Below, one piece after another: positions 10,401-18,639 of a stretch of DNA of 64,000 nucleotides (position 1 is the stretch's first letter; each line of letters starts with the position of its first letter). Source of the DNA: JAPLDB01 sp038230515 (lineage in GTDB: Bacteria > Bacteroidota > Bacteroidia > AKYH767-A > 2013-40CM-41-45); the NCBI GenBank assembly GCA_038230515.1, contig JBBRND010000014.1, forward strand, positions 39,746 to 103,745, written 5' to 3'. The position numbers and the translations under genes were made by a program. The notes below the pieces were generated by a model that was not told where the DNA came from, ran no database searches, and saw only the letters and a program-made list of their open reading frames with translations.

Positions 10401-10746
10401 CAGTGACGGAGATATTTTCCCTTATCGTTTTAAAAAATATAAAATGGGAAAAGTAATCGGTCACCGCACGTGGGGTGGAGTAGTAGGTATTCGCGGAACA
10501 CTTCCTTTCGTTGATGGAGGTTTTTTAAACAAGCCGGAGTTCTCGCGTTATGATACCGAAGGCAAAGAATGGATCATGGAAGGATACGGAGTTGATCCCG
10601 ATATTTTTGTTGACGAGGATCCGTATCTCGAATACACCGGAGTTGATCAGCAACTCAATAAAGCCATTGAAGAAATAAAATCAGAGCTGAAAACAAACAA
10701 ACAGGAACTTCCTCCGCCACCTCCTTATCCGAAGAAAAATAAATAG
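7471..10746 (+). CDS. Tricorn protease homologue (secreted S41-family peptidase)
   Basis: 1091 residues from the ATG at 7471, which begins a clear signal peptide (MKKFLFSVITLTSC...QSSA). Two WD40/PD40-like propellers follow (repeated FSPDGKTIAFTG, WSPDGKQIAYIS, WSPDSKMISW and similar), then a Lys/Asp-rich linker (about 555-590), a tricorn C1/PDZ region (about 790-900) and the S41 peptidase domain. The catalytic Ser is expected in DQYSASDGDIFPYRF, with the upstream GGGNVSP and STGHTY segments contributing. Tricorn homologues degrade peptides as large assemblies; the signal peptide here places it in the envelope. The open frame extends upstream to 7381, but that part overlaps the cyclophilin gene and is not coding. 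Confidence 0.9.
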   Translation: MKKFLFSVITLTSCITIQSSAQQEARLLRFPAVSASSIVFTYAGDLYSVPRTGGLARKITTDVGMEIFPRFSPDGKTIAFTGQYDGNTEVFKIPSEGGVPVRLTYTATLGRDDMSDRMGPNNIVLTWRDDNNIVYRSRKKAFNDFKGRLFLANTGGGLSEELPFSVGGAMSYSADKKKIAMNRVFRAFRTWKYYKGGMADDIWIFDTETRQWENITNNNSQDIWPMWYGDKIYFISDRDRIMNLFVYDFKSKMTSKLTNYTDFDIKFPSLGTDAIAYEQGGYVHVYDLKTSTDSKITISISDDADVGRNTWIDASKFINTADVGADGNRIVISARGDVWTLPAKTGITRNLTKSSSSHERDAQWSPDGKQIAYISDVSGETEIYVMKQDGSEPASQLTKNGDTYKYAITWSPDSKMISWTDNKLRLFYVNVETKEQVLVDQAKTGEYASNWFSPDSKWITFTKQDDDNRSKIFLYEIATKKSTAVTDGWYNSYNASFSDDGKYLVFVSDRDFNPIYSATEWDHAYADMSKVYLLTLAKNTASPFEPKNDEVKAKEKKADDTDSKKKDDKKKDDAKKNEVVKPMAVDLDGISNRIVSLDVPAGNYNNVYCIGEMVYYTFNSMKSEKNTMKVFDLKEKKETELGAVDSYSVSADNKKMMISKDRNYYVTDIPKAKLDLGTAVDLSNMKVYVDRKAEWTQIYNESWRQMRDFFWDSTMRGVDWTAMKKKYEVLLPYVNCRYDLTYIIGELIGELSTGHTYTGGGDLSKPTRIQMGLLGAELARDASGYYQIKKILKGENWDAGTRSPLMDIGVNANEGDFIVAVNGVTTKGMNDIYESLVNTAGKQVELSLNSKAEAAGARRVLVVPVGSEASLYYYNWVTDNTKKVNDATNGDVGYIHIPNMGVEGLNEFVKHFYPQLNKKALIIDDRGNGGGNVSPMIIERLSREIAMVGISRNNVPQPNPFDMQLGPKVVLIDQYSASDGDIFPYRFKKYKMGKVIGHRTWGGVVGIRGTLPFVDGGFLNKPEFSRYDTEGKEWIMEGYGVDPDIFVDEDPYLEYTGVDQQLNKAIEEIKSELKTNKQELPPPPPYPKKNK

Positions 10747-10839
10747 AGAATGCAAGGATGGAATGTTGGAATGTTGGAATGACGGAAGACGTTGAATTGA
10801 GGCATTCCATACTTCTAACGTTCCATTATTCCTTTCAAT

Positions 10840-10847
10840 TATATTTG
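10840..10847 (+). promoter_or_regulatory. Candidate Bacteroidota -7 box before the WG-repeat gene
   Basis: TATATTTG matches the TAnnTTTG -7 consensus exactly and lies 33 bp before the start codon at 10881. No good TTTG lies 19-21 bp upstream, so this is half of a promoter only. Just upstream (10758-10815) GGAATG/CATTCC segments could form a weak hairpin ending the protease transcript. Confidence 0.4.
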
Positions 10848-10880
10848 CACAAAAATCAGAAACTCAAAAATTAAATCATA

Positions 10881-11939
10881 ATGAAAAAGAAACTACAAAT
10901 CATCGCAGCGCTTTTGCTTCTGCAAGTCAGTGCACATTCTCAAACTTACATCACCCAGGTAAGACCCGCAGGCAGCAAAACTTGGGGCTATGCAAATCAG
11001 AAAGGCGAATTAATTATTCCCGCCCAGTATGTAAAGTGTTATAAATTTTCTCCCGAAGGTCTTGCTGTCATTTACGATTCCAGAGCACATCAATATTCTT
11101 TCATCAATAAAAAAGGAGAAAAGCTAAATACTGAAATTAAGGAATTCAAACTGCGTGACGCAATGGGCTTCGATGTAGAAGGATTCAAAAACGGAATGGC
11201 ATTGATGAAGCAAGGCACTAAGTGGGGCTACTTCAACACCAGCGGAAAAATTGCAATCGCTGCAAAGTATGACGATGCAAATGATTTCAACGATGGATAT
11301 GCAGCAGCCAAAGACGGTCGCAGATTTTTGGTGCTTGATAACAAAGGCGATGAAGCCGTTGTAGATGCAGAAAGTGTGGTGGAAGTAAAAGATTTTTCTG
11401 AAGATCTTGCTCCCTTCAAAACATCTTACAAAAGAGTCGGCTTCATCAGCACCAACGGAAAAGTGGCCATACAGCCGCAGTACGAAAGCGTTGGTTATTT
11501 TACCAATGGTCTTGCATGGGCAAAAGTTCCCGGCAAAGGTGGCACTCTCGGCTACATCAACTCCAAAGGAGAATGGGTCATCAAGCCCCAGTTTGATGCC
11601 GGAAAAGATTTTGATAAAGAGAGCGGCCTCGCCCGTGTCAAAAACGGTAAGCGATGGGCGTATGTAAACCGCGCAGGCGAACTCATGTATGTAACAGCGT
11701 CAGAATCCTGGGGCGATTTTTCCGAAGGACTTGCTGAAGGAAGGCAAGGAAAAAAATATGGTTTTTTCAACAACAAAGGTGCCTGGGTTATTCAACCACA
11801 GTTCGATGCCACCCGCGATTTCAAAAACGGATATGCCGCAGCAAAAATCGGCAACAAGTGGGGCATCATAAACAAAGAAGGCAAGTGGGTTATTCAGCCA
11901 ACCTTTGACGGCATCAAAGACATGGAAGCGGTGAGGTAA
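10881..11939 (+). CDS. Secreted WG-repeat protein
   Basis: 352 residues: a signal peptide (about 1-20, ending SAHSQ) followed entirely by WG repeats of about 35-45 residues (KTWGYANQKGELIIPAQY, TKWGYFNTSGKIAIAAKY, KWGIINKEGKWVIQP and others; roughly seven units). WG repeats are beta-rich and common in secreted Bacteroidota and Firmicutes proteins of unknown function. There is no sorting domain, so the protein is probably periplasmic. It is followed immediately by a 21-bp-period repeat array and then the 3' end of a convergent T9SS gene. Function unknown. Confidence 0.88.
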   Translation: MKKKLQIIAALLLLQVSAHSQTYITQVRPAGSKTWGYANQKGELIIPAQYVKCYKFSPEGLAVIYDSRAHQYSFINKKGEKLNTEIKEFKLRDAMGFDVEGFKNGMALMKQGTKWGYFNTSGKIAIAAKYDDANDFNDGYAAAKDGRRFLVLDNKGDEAVVDAESVVEVKDFSEDLAPFKTSYKRVGFISTNGKVAIQPQYESVGYFTNGLAWAKVPGKGGTLGYINSKGEWVIKPQFDAGKDFDKESGLARVKNGKRWAYVNRAGELMYVTASESWGDFSEGLAEGRQGKKYGFFNNKGAWVIQPQFDATRDFKNGYAAAKIGNKWGIINKEGKWVIQPTFDGIKDMEAVR

Positions 11940-11940
11940 C

Positions 11941-12365
11941 AAGATTCATCCCGGAGGGTCGAAGATGTATCTTGAAGTATGAAAGTCTCGTCCAGGACGA
12001 AAAAAGCGCCATTTTTATTGAGCAAAGATTGATTCCGGGCTACCAAAGATTCATCCTGGAAGGTCGAAGATTCATTTTGGTGGATCGAAGATTCATCCTG
12101 GAGGGTTGAAGATGTAGCTTGAAGGGTGAAAGTATGATCCTGGGCGAAAAAAGCATTGCTTTGGGGGGTTGAAGATTGGCCTTTAGATACCAAAGACTGA
12201 TTTTGAGGATGCTGAAATGTATTTTGAATATGCTAAGATTGACTTCTGCTGACGGTGAGATTGGTTTTGGAGCTGGAAATTGACCCTTTAGCATGCAAAG
12301 ATGGATTTTGAGGATGCTGAGATGACCTTTGAGGATGCTGAGATGTATTTTTACTATGTTGAGAA
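11941..12365. repeat. Intergenic degenerate 21-bp tandem array A (about 20 units)
   Basis: About 20 imperfect units with 21-bp periodicity fill the gap between two convergent genes. On the plus strand the clearest form is AAGATTCATCCTGGAGGGTC plus G; later units drift (AAAGATGGATTTTGAGGATGC). A few units vary by one to three bases. On the minus strand the phase reads ATGAAT-CTT-CGA-CCC. Long open frames on both strands (for example minus 12378-12040 and 12193-11894) follow from a period divisible by three and are not called as genes. One of four such arrays in the window. Confidence 0.8.
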
Positions 12366-12432
12366 GTCCTCTGAACAAATTTTTGCTTGTTTTGGCGGAA
12401 AAATGATTTGGGGCATGACAGAACGGCTTGTT

Positions 12433-13872
12433 TTAGAGCTTAACTATCTTTTTTGTGATAAAAATTTTATTGGACTTGATTTTTAGAAAATAAATTCCGC
12501 TTTGTAATGGGGAGAGATTTATTTCCTGATCTGTTAAAAGTGTTTCTCTTTCAAAAAGTTTTTCTCCGATGGAGTTGAAAACGGAGATGGAAATTTTTTC
12601 GATTGAAGAAATTGAAGAGTGAAAAGAAATTTTGTTGGTGAAGGGGTTTGGAAAAATTGAAAACTCATTGTGCTGTGCTCCTATTTCATTCGTAGAAGTG
12701 AAAACGGAATCTTCATTTAATTTTATTAGAAATCCATCAATAGAGTTTGTACTTGAGCCAATAAATTTTATTCCTGCAATTACAAATTTGTTGTCGTGTG
12801 TTTTGATTATTCTATTTGCTGTCCAATTAAAAAAGGAGTCACAATAGTATTCTACATCTGTAGCAACTCCTAAACCTGTACTTTTTATTAATAGCAAAGA
12901 GGAAGAAATCGGAGTGCATATTCCATAAGTATTACCGAAACTTATAATGTTGCCGTTATCATCATAAGCTGAAGACCGTAAAAAATAATCACCTACTCCT
13001 GTAATTGTTTCAGTCCAAAGTGTATCACCGTTATTATTTATTTTTACTAGATACCCCTTTGAGTAGTGAGGGGGTGATGAATAGTTAATATTACCTGTAA
13101 TCAGGTAAGTACTATCTGCTGAAGTACTAATTATATCATAAGCTGCATCTGCATAAATAGTGGGACTCAAATACGAGTTCCAGATAGTTGAACCAGATGT
13201 ATCACATTTAAAAATATTTATATCAGCTGCCGCGCCAAGTGTAAAACTATTTACTACAATGTTTCCTTCGGGAGATTTAACAGCTCTACTTGCACCGTCA
13301 GCAGTGCTGAAGTTGAACCCCTTTTCCCAAATGTAATTGCCATTGGAATTAACTTTTATTAAGTAATCTCCAAAAGGTACTGTATTCCAATCACCACTTC
13401 GCCCTGTTGCGATGATGTCACCATTATCCAACTCAATTATTCCAGAAAGTATTGCCCAAAACCCTCTTTGTGTGTTGTACTGCCATTGCAAATTTCCGAG
13501 CGAATCAGTTTTAATAATATAAGGAGATGGGTGCATGTTTGTTTCAAAAGTTCCTGCGAGAAGAAAACCACCATCAGAACATTTTATTACAGCATCACAA
13601 AAATCATTTCCCGCGCCTCCAAAAGTTTTTTGCCATAAAAGATTTCCAGATGAATCAGTTTTGAAAAGCCAAACATCTTCTCCACCTGCTCCAAGAGATG
13701 TTGTATATCCCGCGCAAACAAAACCGTAATCTGTATCTTCAAAAAAGTCGGAGATTCTGTCTTCACTTCCGTTGTCGTAGAGTTTTGAAAATAAATTTGG
13801 AAGTGCAATCTGTGAAAAAACAGTTGCTGAAAAACAAGAGAGAAAAAACAATGTGAAGCAGAAATGTTTCAT
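12433..13872 (-). CDS. Secreted propeller-like protein with T9SS sorting domain
   Basis: 479 residues from the ATG at 13872, which starts a signal peptide (MKHFCFTLFFLSCFSATVFS). The body has repeats of about 50 residues of the form GNLLWQKTFGGAGNDFCDA / SDGGFLLAGTF, a beta-propeller-like arrangement common in Bacteroidota secreted proteins. The last about 75 residues are a type A T9SS sorting domain (FSIFPNPFTNKI, GIYFLKIKSNK, ending KKIVKL), so it is exported across the outer membrane and processed or attached at the surface. A good promoter lies directly upstream. The C-terminal end is next to array A. No enzymatic motif seen. Confidence 0.85.
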   Translation of the reverse strand: MKHFCFTLFFLSCFSATVFSQIALPNLFSKLYDNGSEDRISDFFEDTDYGFVCAGYTTSLGAGGEDVWLFKTDSSGNLLWQKTFGGAGNDFCDAVIKCSDGGFLLAGTFETNMHPSPYIIKTDSLGNLQWQYNTQRGFWAILSGIIELDNGDIIATGRSGDWNTVPFGDYLIKVNSNGNYIWEKGFNFSTADGASRAVKSPEGNIVVNSFTLGAAADINIFKCDTSGSTIWNSYLSPTIYADAAYDIISTSADSTYLITGNINYSSPPHYSKGYLVKINNNGDTLWTETITGVGDYFLRSSAYDDNGNIISFGNTYGICTPISSSLLLIKSTGLGVATDVEYYCDSFFNWTANRIIKTHDNKFVIAGIKFIGSSTNSIDGFLIKLNEDSVFTSTNEIGAQHNEFSIFPNPFTNKISFHSSISSIEKISISVFNSIGEKLFERETLLTDQEINLSPLQSGIYFLKIKSNKIFITKKIVKL

Positions 13873-13891
13873 CCTTTTTGATTGGCGGAAA

Positions 13892-13922
13892 TAAAAGTAG
13901 CAATTATTTTTGCGGGCGCAAA
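13892..13922 (-). promoter_or_regulatory. Bacteroidota-type promoter for the T9SS gene at 12433-13872
   Basis: On the minus strand TTTG (13922-13919) is followed after exactly 19 bp by TACTTTTA (13899-13892), a one-mismatch fit to TAnnTTTG. It lies 20 bp before the chosen ATG at 13872 and supports that start over the longer in-frame extension to 13947. Confidence 0.65.
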
Positions 13923-13997
13923 GCAACCCGTTTTTTACTTTTCCCAATTCTCACCTCATTTATACCCTAATCACCACCCACTTTCTTCCCCCTCACT

Positions 13998-16490
13998 TCA
14001 TTCCTTCACAACCTTTCCCTTCTCAATCGTTCCGTTTTTGTTTTTTACCTCATAAAAATAAACCCCTTTAGAAAGAAATCGTGTATTCACAGAAAAAGAA
14101 CTTATAAATCCCTCCTCCAGCAGCATCCTTAATGCAACATCATAAAGAATAATTTCCGAAGGTCCCCTGTCAATCGTTTCCACCCTCAGCTCATCCGTAA
14201 ATGGATTCGGATAAACCCAAACACGGCTCTCACTCTTCGTAACGCTCTCAATCCCGTCCGCAATATTTACAACCACCGAAACATTTTGCGTAGTCATGTG
14301 CAAATCATCAAACGCCCGCAGCGTAAAAGTATAACTCCCCACCACATCCAGTCCGCTCACATTCGTCACCCGCAACCCCTGATGATCAAACACAGGATGC
14401 GCACCTCCCGGAGCAGACGTAACAACCCACCAGTGTCTTAATAAATCCCCTTCCGGATCAGAAGTAACAGCCGTCAGCAAGCTCGTATTATCAGGCAACG
14501 TAAGAACAGCAGGTGTAGGAGTAATAGAAGTAATTACCGGAGGCAAACTTGCAGGATGAACAGTACAAATAATTTGCGCAACAAGATCAGCATGTCCCGG
14601 GTTAGTAACATTAATCTGAAAAACATAATCACCAGGCACAATCATATTAGTCACCATAGCTCGCAAACTCACATAGATATAGGTAGTCACGCTCAGCACC
14701 GTAGCCGCACCTCCCGGTTGCGATATCAACGTCCACGTACCGCGTCCCGTAAAGTCACTTCCCGCAAGGTCTGCAATACCCGCCTGCACAGTCACCGATG
14801 AAGTAGGCAACTCAATGTTCGCATGAGTCGTATCTCCCTGTACACCGAACACAAGACCATAAGGAGCTGCAATTCTGAAACCGCAACTGCCAAGTACAGG
14901 CGCAGGAGAATCACTATAAGCAATAAGATAAACTTGTTTTGATGATGTACTCACCCCGTCACTAACATCAATGTTGAAGATATAGTTCCCCGCCATAGTT
15001 AGTCCACTCACAGATGTAGTAGCAGCAGTCGGAGTGCTGATAACAGGCGTTGAACCCGCAGGAAAACCGACCGTAGTCCATAGATAAGTCAGGGGCTGAA
15101 GCTCCGCATCATTCGCAACAACAGAAAGAGTAGCAGTAGTGGAAGGTGATACAAGATAGCCAGGCACACTCTTCCATGCCATCACAGTTGGCGGTTGATT
15201 AGCGCCTGTATATGGATACAAAGTAGAAACCGTAGAACCTCCATTAATAGTTATGGTGATCGTATCTCCCGTACCCGCACTTTGAATTCCCGATTCCTGA
15301 AATGCAGAAGTGCCCGGTGCAGAATGAGACAAGCCATAACTTCCCGCAGGAATCCCTGTCAGAAAAATACTTCGCGCTGCTCCAGTTGTATTATCTATAA
15401 TGGTTGTTACTTCACCATTCCTCTTGAACGAAAGAATGTGCAATAACGAATCACCCGATATTGCAGATATTCTCACAGCCCCCGGCTTTATATAATGCAA
15501 CACCTGCCGCAAGCGGAAATAAGTTGATGACGGAGTAAACGAAGTATAACCCGTATCATTCGCAAGCGTGTTCGGTGCGGCATAAGCAACCTCCCAATAT
15601 GAAACATTTGCAAGCGTAAGATCGCTGTACAATTCATCGAAGGTGGGATTAGCCATTTCAGTTTGTGCAGTAGTAAGTCCTTTTGTAAGCCCGAAGTTGT
15701 AAAGCATACTTCGATAAGGGTCTGCAGTGCCGTAATTGTGGTAAGAAATTCTTCCGACATAGCTCCACATCTCCGTATCATTTTGCACAGGAGTAATAAA
15801 ATTCCAATCAGTCTGTGGAGCCACAGCTTCGGCATATTGAGAGCGTGTATTTAAACCCTGTGCAATCAACCGCGGACCGAGCGCCTTCACATCATCAGCA
15901 AGCACATTGGCAGTCACGCTTCCCTGCGGCTCATTGTAAATCACATCATAATTTATATCTATGCCGTAAGTATCCCGCATATATACTGCACTCGCCCATA
16001 TCTGCTGAGCGCGCTCACCGGGATGAAACATGATCCACGGCTTTTGATCAGTGGCATGAGTGGGATAACCCGGACTTGAATAAAAGTTTGGCTGATAACC
16101 TTTGGCAATAACCTTGTTCTTAAAATAAACTAAATAGTTTGCCAAACCAACGGGCAGAGATGATGCTTGAAACTTAGCCCAGTCAATACTGTCACAATCT
16201 CCAATGTCCATGCCCGTTCCGTCAATGCGCGGACCTACTTCCCATGTGCGTGAACCGGTCAGTCCGAGATCATCCGCAAGGTAATCGAGCATCTGATAAT
16301 TGACCGGGTTGGCAACAGTTGAATCGAGCATAGACCAAGCTCCGCCCACATGTCCGAGTATTCCTCCGCCATGCCCCCAACCTGTTATGGTTTGAAACTG
16401 AACACTAGAATCAATTGCAATTGTATCTTGTGAATACGCAGTAATATTTACTGAGGAAAGCAAGAGAAGAACGATAAATTTTGATTTCAT
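13998..16490 (-). CDS. GH30-like glycoside hydrolase with Ig/PKD domains and T9SS sorting domain
   Basis: 830 residues. A signal peptide (1-20) is followed by a (beta/alpha)8 clan GH-A catalytic domain (about 25-430, including the beta-rich flank seen in GH30). Acid/base Glu is E187 in VIYNEPQG; nucleophile is E278 in AQTEMANP; ISYHNYG (248-254) lies between them, as in GH30. Two to three Ig/PKD-like domains follow (about 440-740), then a T9SS C-terminal domain (VWVYPNPFTDELRV to the KVVKE end). GH30 enzymes are retaining beta-glycosidases acting on beta-1,6-glucan, glucuronoxylan or glucosylceramide; the substrate here cannot be fixed. Expected to act outside the cell or on its surface. Confidence 0.8.
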   Translation of the reverse strand: MKSKFIVLLLLSSVNITAYSQDTIAIDSSVQFQTITGWGHGGGILGHVGGAWSMLDSTVANPVNYQMLDYLADDLGLTGSRTWEVGPRIDGTGMDIGDCDSIDWAKFQASSLPVGLANYLVYFKNKVIAKGYQPNFYSSPGYPTHATDQKPWIMFHPGERAQQIWASAVYMRDTYGIDINYDVIYNEPQGSVTANVLADDVKALGPRLIAQGLNTRSQYAEAVAPQTDWNFITPVQNDTEMWSYVGRISYHNYGTADPYRSMLYNFGLTKGLTTAQTEMANPTFDELYSDLTLANVSYWEVAYAAPNTLANDTGYTSFTPSSTYFRLRQVLHYIKPGAVRISAISGDSLLHILSFKRNGEVTTIIDNTTGAARSIFLTGIPAGSYGLSHSAPGTSAFQESGIQSAGTGDTITITINGGSTVSTLYPYTGANQPPTVMAWKSVPGYLVSPSTTATLSVVANDAELQPLTYLWTTVGFPAGSTPVISTPTAATTSVSGLTMAGNYIFNIDVSDGVSTSSKQVYLIAYSDSPAPVLGSCGFRIAAPYGLVFGVQGDTTHANIELPTSSVTVQAGIADLAGSDFTGRGTWTLISQPGGAATVLSVTTYIYVSLRAMVTNMIVPGDYVFQINVTNPGHADLVAQIICTVHPASLPPVITSITPTPAVLTLPDNTSLLTAVTSDPEGDLLRHWWVVTSAPGGAHPVFDHQGLRVTNVSGLDVVGSYTFTLRAFDDLHMTTQNVSVVVNIADGIESVTKSESRVWVYPNPFTDELRVETIDRGPSEIILYDVALRMLLEEGFISSFSVNTRFLSKGVYFYEVKNKNGTIEKGKVVKE

Positions 16491-16564
16491 CTTGTCTGCG
16501 GGTTTGTTGAAACGCCTGACAAAGTTAGCAAAGTAACTCTTCTTTGAAATATTGTAATTGATAC

Positions 16565-18466
16565 TTATGATTGAACCGGTGACTGTGTAACAGCACCGAA
16601 CTCAAACTGCATTTCATTCAGCTTGCGGTAAAGCCCGTTGTGGCTCATAAGTTCACTGTGTGTTCCGCTTTCACTCACAATACCTTTATCTATCAACACA
16701 ATTTTATCTGCATTGCGGATCGTAGAAAGACGGTGAGCAATTACAAAAGAAGTACGTCCTTTCATCAGGTTCTCCAATGCATCCTGCACCAACTGTTCAC
16801 TTTCACTATCGAGCGAAGAAGTTGCCTCATCCAAAATTAAAATAGCAGGGTCTTTTAAAATGGCACGTGCAATAGCAATCCGCTGTCGCTGACCTCCACT
16901 CAATTTTATCCCGCGCTCACCAACAATAGTTTCGTACTTTTCAGGAAACCGATCTACAAATTCATTGGCATGGGCTTTTCTCGCAGCAGAAAAAATTTCT
17001 TCATCAGTAGCATCGGGTTTTCCATACGCAATATTTTCTTTGATGCTTCCTCCGAATAAAATTACATCCTGCGGAACAAATGCCATCTGCATCCGCAATT
17101 GGGAAAGAGGAAATTCTTTTGATGGCCGCTCATCAAAATACAAGGAGCCATTGTCCGGCTCATAAAACTTCAGTAGCAAAGAAGCAATCGTACTCTTGCC
17201 CGCACCGCTTGGACCAACAATGGCGATCTGCTCACCATTACCTGCAGTAAGAGAAACATCTTTTAAAACCTGCAGATCTTTCCTGCTCGGGTAGCTGAAA
17301 GCAACATGATCAAAACGAACATTGCCTTTTAAATGATATTGAGGTTCAACAACAGTTTGTTTCAGTTCAACGGCTTCACCTTCGCTTCGCAGAATTTCGC
17401 GGATGCTTTGCGTTGCACCTAATATTTTTTGCAACTGGCTGAACATATCTGCAAAGCCCGCAAACGTTCCTCCAACAAACATGGAGAAGATAACAAACAT
17501 TGTAAGAGAACCGATAGTGAGTTGTCCGCTTTGAATCATTCCGGCACCATACCACATTACAAAAGCAATGGCACCGAACACACTAAAAATCATAAATGAA
17601 ACAAACGCTCCACGGTAACGCGCATTGCTTATTGCAGTGTTCACTACGGCATAAATACTTTTTACGTACCGGCTTATTTCATAAAACTCACTCGTGAATG
17701 CTTTCACAATTGAAATACCCTGAAAAGTTTCCTGCACAATCGTTCCGCTGTCTGCCAATTGATCCTGTGCTTTGCGCGCCATCTTGCGAATGCGCATTCC
17801 GAACACTACCGCAAGCACTGCAATCACGGGAACTACAGCGAGCATGACCAACGCAAGTTTTGTGCTGATCCAGAAAATAAATGCAAGCCCGATTACCAAC
17901 GTAAAAATGCCGCGGAGAAATTCTGCGAGTGTAAATGAAATGGCATCCTGTATCTGCGATAAGTCGGAAGAGATGCGGTTGCTTAGTTCGCCCACTCTTT
18001 TCTCCGTGAAAAAACTCATCGGCATGCTCAGCAATTTGCTGTAAACATCTCTGCGCATATCAGCGAGCGATTTTTCTCCAACCTCAGTAAGAAGATAGAC
18101 ACGCATGAAAGAAAAAACGGTCTGGACTCCAAGCTGCGCAAAAATGAGAAGCAAAGTAGTATTCAAGCTCCAGTGAATTGCCTTTAACCCAAAGCTGAAT
18201 GAAGAGCCGATACTGTTTCCCGCCATTGGAAGTATTGCACCAGGTGAAGCCGCATCAATCATTTTGCCGAGGAAGAGCGGGAACAAGCTCGTGGTAAAAG
18301 CAGAGAGTGCAATAAACACTAAGCTAAGAATAAACTTTCCGCGATATGGTTTTAGATACGTGAAAAGAATAAGCGCTTGCCCTAAGCTCTCTTTCGAAAT
18401 CTTTACTTTCGGAGTTTCTTCTTTCTGCTTTCCGTTACTTGTATAATTATTTCTTCCGCGTGCCAT
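16565..18466 (-). CDS. ABC-type exporter, fused permease and ATPase (MsbA/ABCB-like half transporter)
   Basis: 633 residues. Six transmembrane helices (about 40-340) precede a nucleotide-binding domain with Walker A GPSGAGKST (about 419-427), Q-loop FVPQDVILFGG, signature LSGGQRQRIAIARA, Walker B ILILDEATSSLD and switch His in IAHRLSTI. This is the homodimeric exporter architecture of MsbA and multidrug or lipid flippases; cargo is not deducible. Followed 74 bp later by the start of the downstream GH30-like gene on the same strand, but the two are probably independent. All ATPase motifs are intact. Confidence 0.9.
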   Translation of the reverse strand: MARGRNNYTSNGKQKEETPKVKISKESLGQALILFTYLKPYRGKFILSLVFIALSAFTTSLFPLFLGKMIDAASPGAILPMAGNSIGSSFSFGLKAIHWSLNTTLLLIFAQLGVQTVFSFMRVYLLTEVGEKSLADMRRDVYSKLLSMPMSFFTEKRVGELSNRISSDLSQIQDAISFTLAEFLRGIFTLVIGLAFIFWISTKLALVMLAVVPVIAVLAVVFGMRIRKMARKAQDQLADSGTIVQETFQGISIVKAFTSEFYEISRYVKSIYAVVNTAISNARYRGAFVSFMIFSVFGAIAFVMWYGAGMIQSGQLTIGSLTMFVIFSMFVGGTFAGFADMFSQLQKILGATQSIREILRSEGEAVELKQTVVEPQYHLKGNVRFDHVAFSYPSRKDLQVLKDVSLTAGNGEQIAIVGPSGAGKSTIASLLLKFYEPDNGSLYFDERPSKEFPLSQLRMQMAFVPQDVILFGGSIKENIAYGKPDATDEEIFSAARKAHANEFVDRFPEKYETIVGERGIKLSGGQRQRIAIARAILKDPAILILDEATSSLDSESEQLVQDALENLMKGRTSFVIAHRLSTIRNADKIVLIDKGIVSESGTHSELMSHNGLYRKLNEMQFEFGAVTQSPVQS

Positions 18467-18639
18467 CTGTGGATGTACTCATTGAAAAGACGTTCGTGTT
18501 GAGAAATATTTCAATATTCTGAAACTCCCTTGTTCTGTTACATCAAGAATTGATTGCTTTATTTTTCGAACAACTGGATACTACTATTGATGAAGATGCG
18601 GAAGGTTCGGCACAAAAACATTTCGCACTTTTTAAGGGT

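Noticed and set aside
11894..12378. Minus-strand open frames of 99 and 112 codons
   Set aside because: They lie on array A; composition follows the 21-bp repeat, not a protein family.
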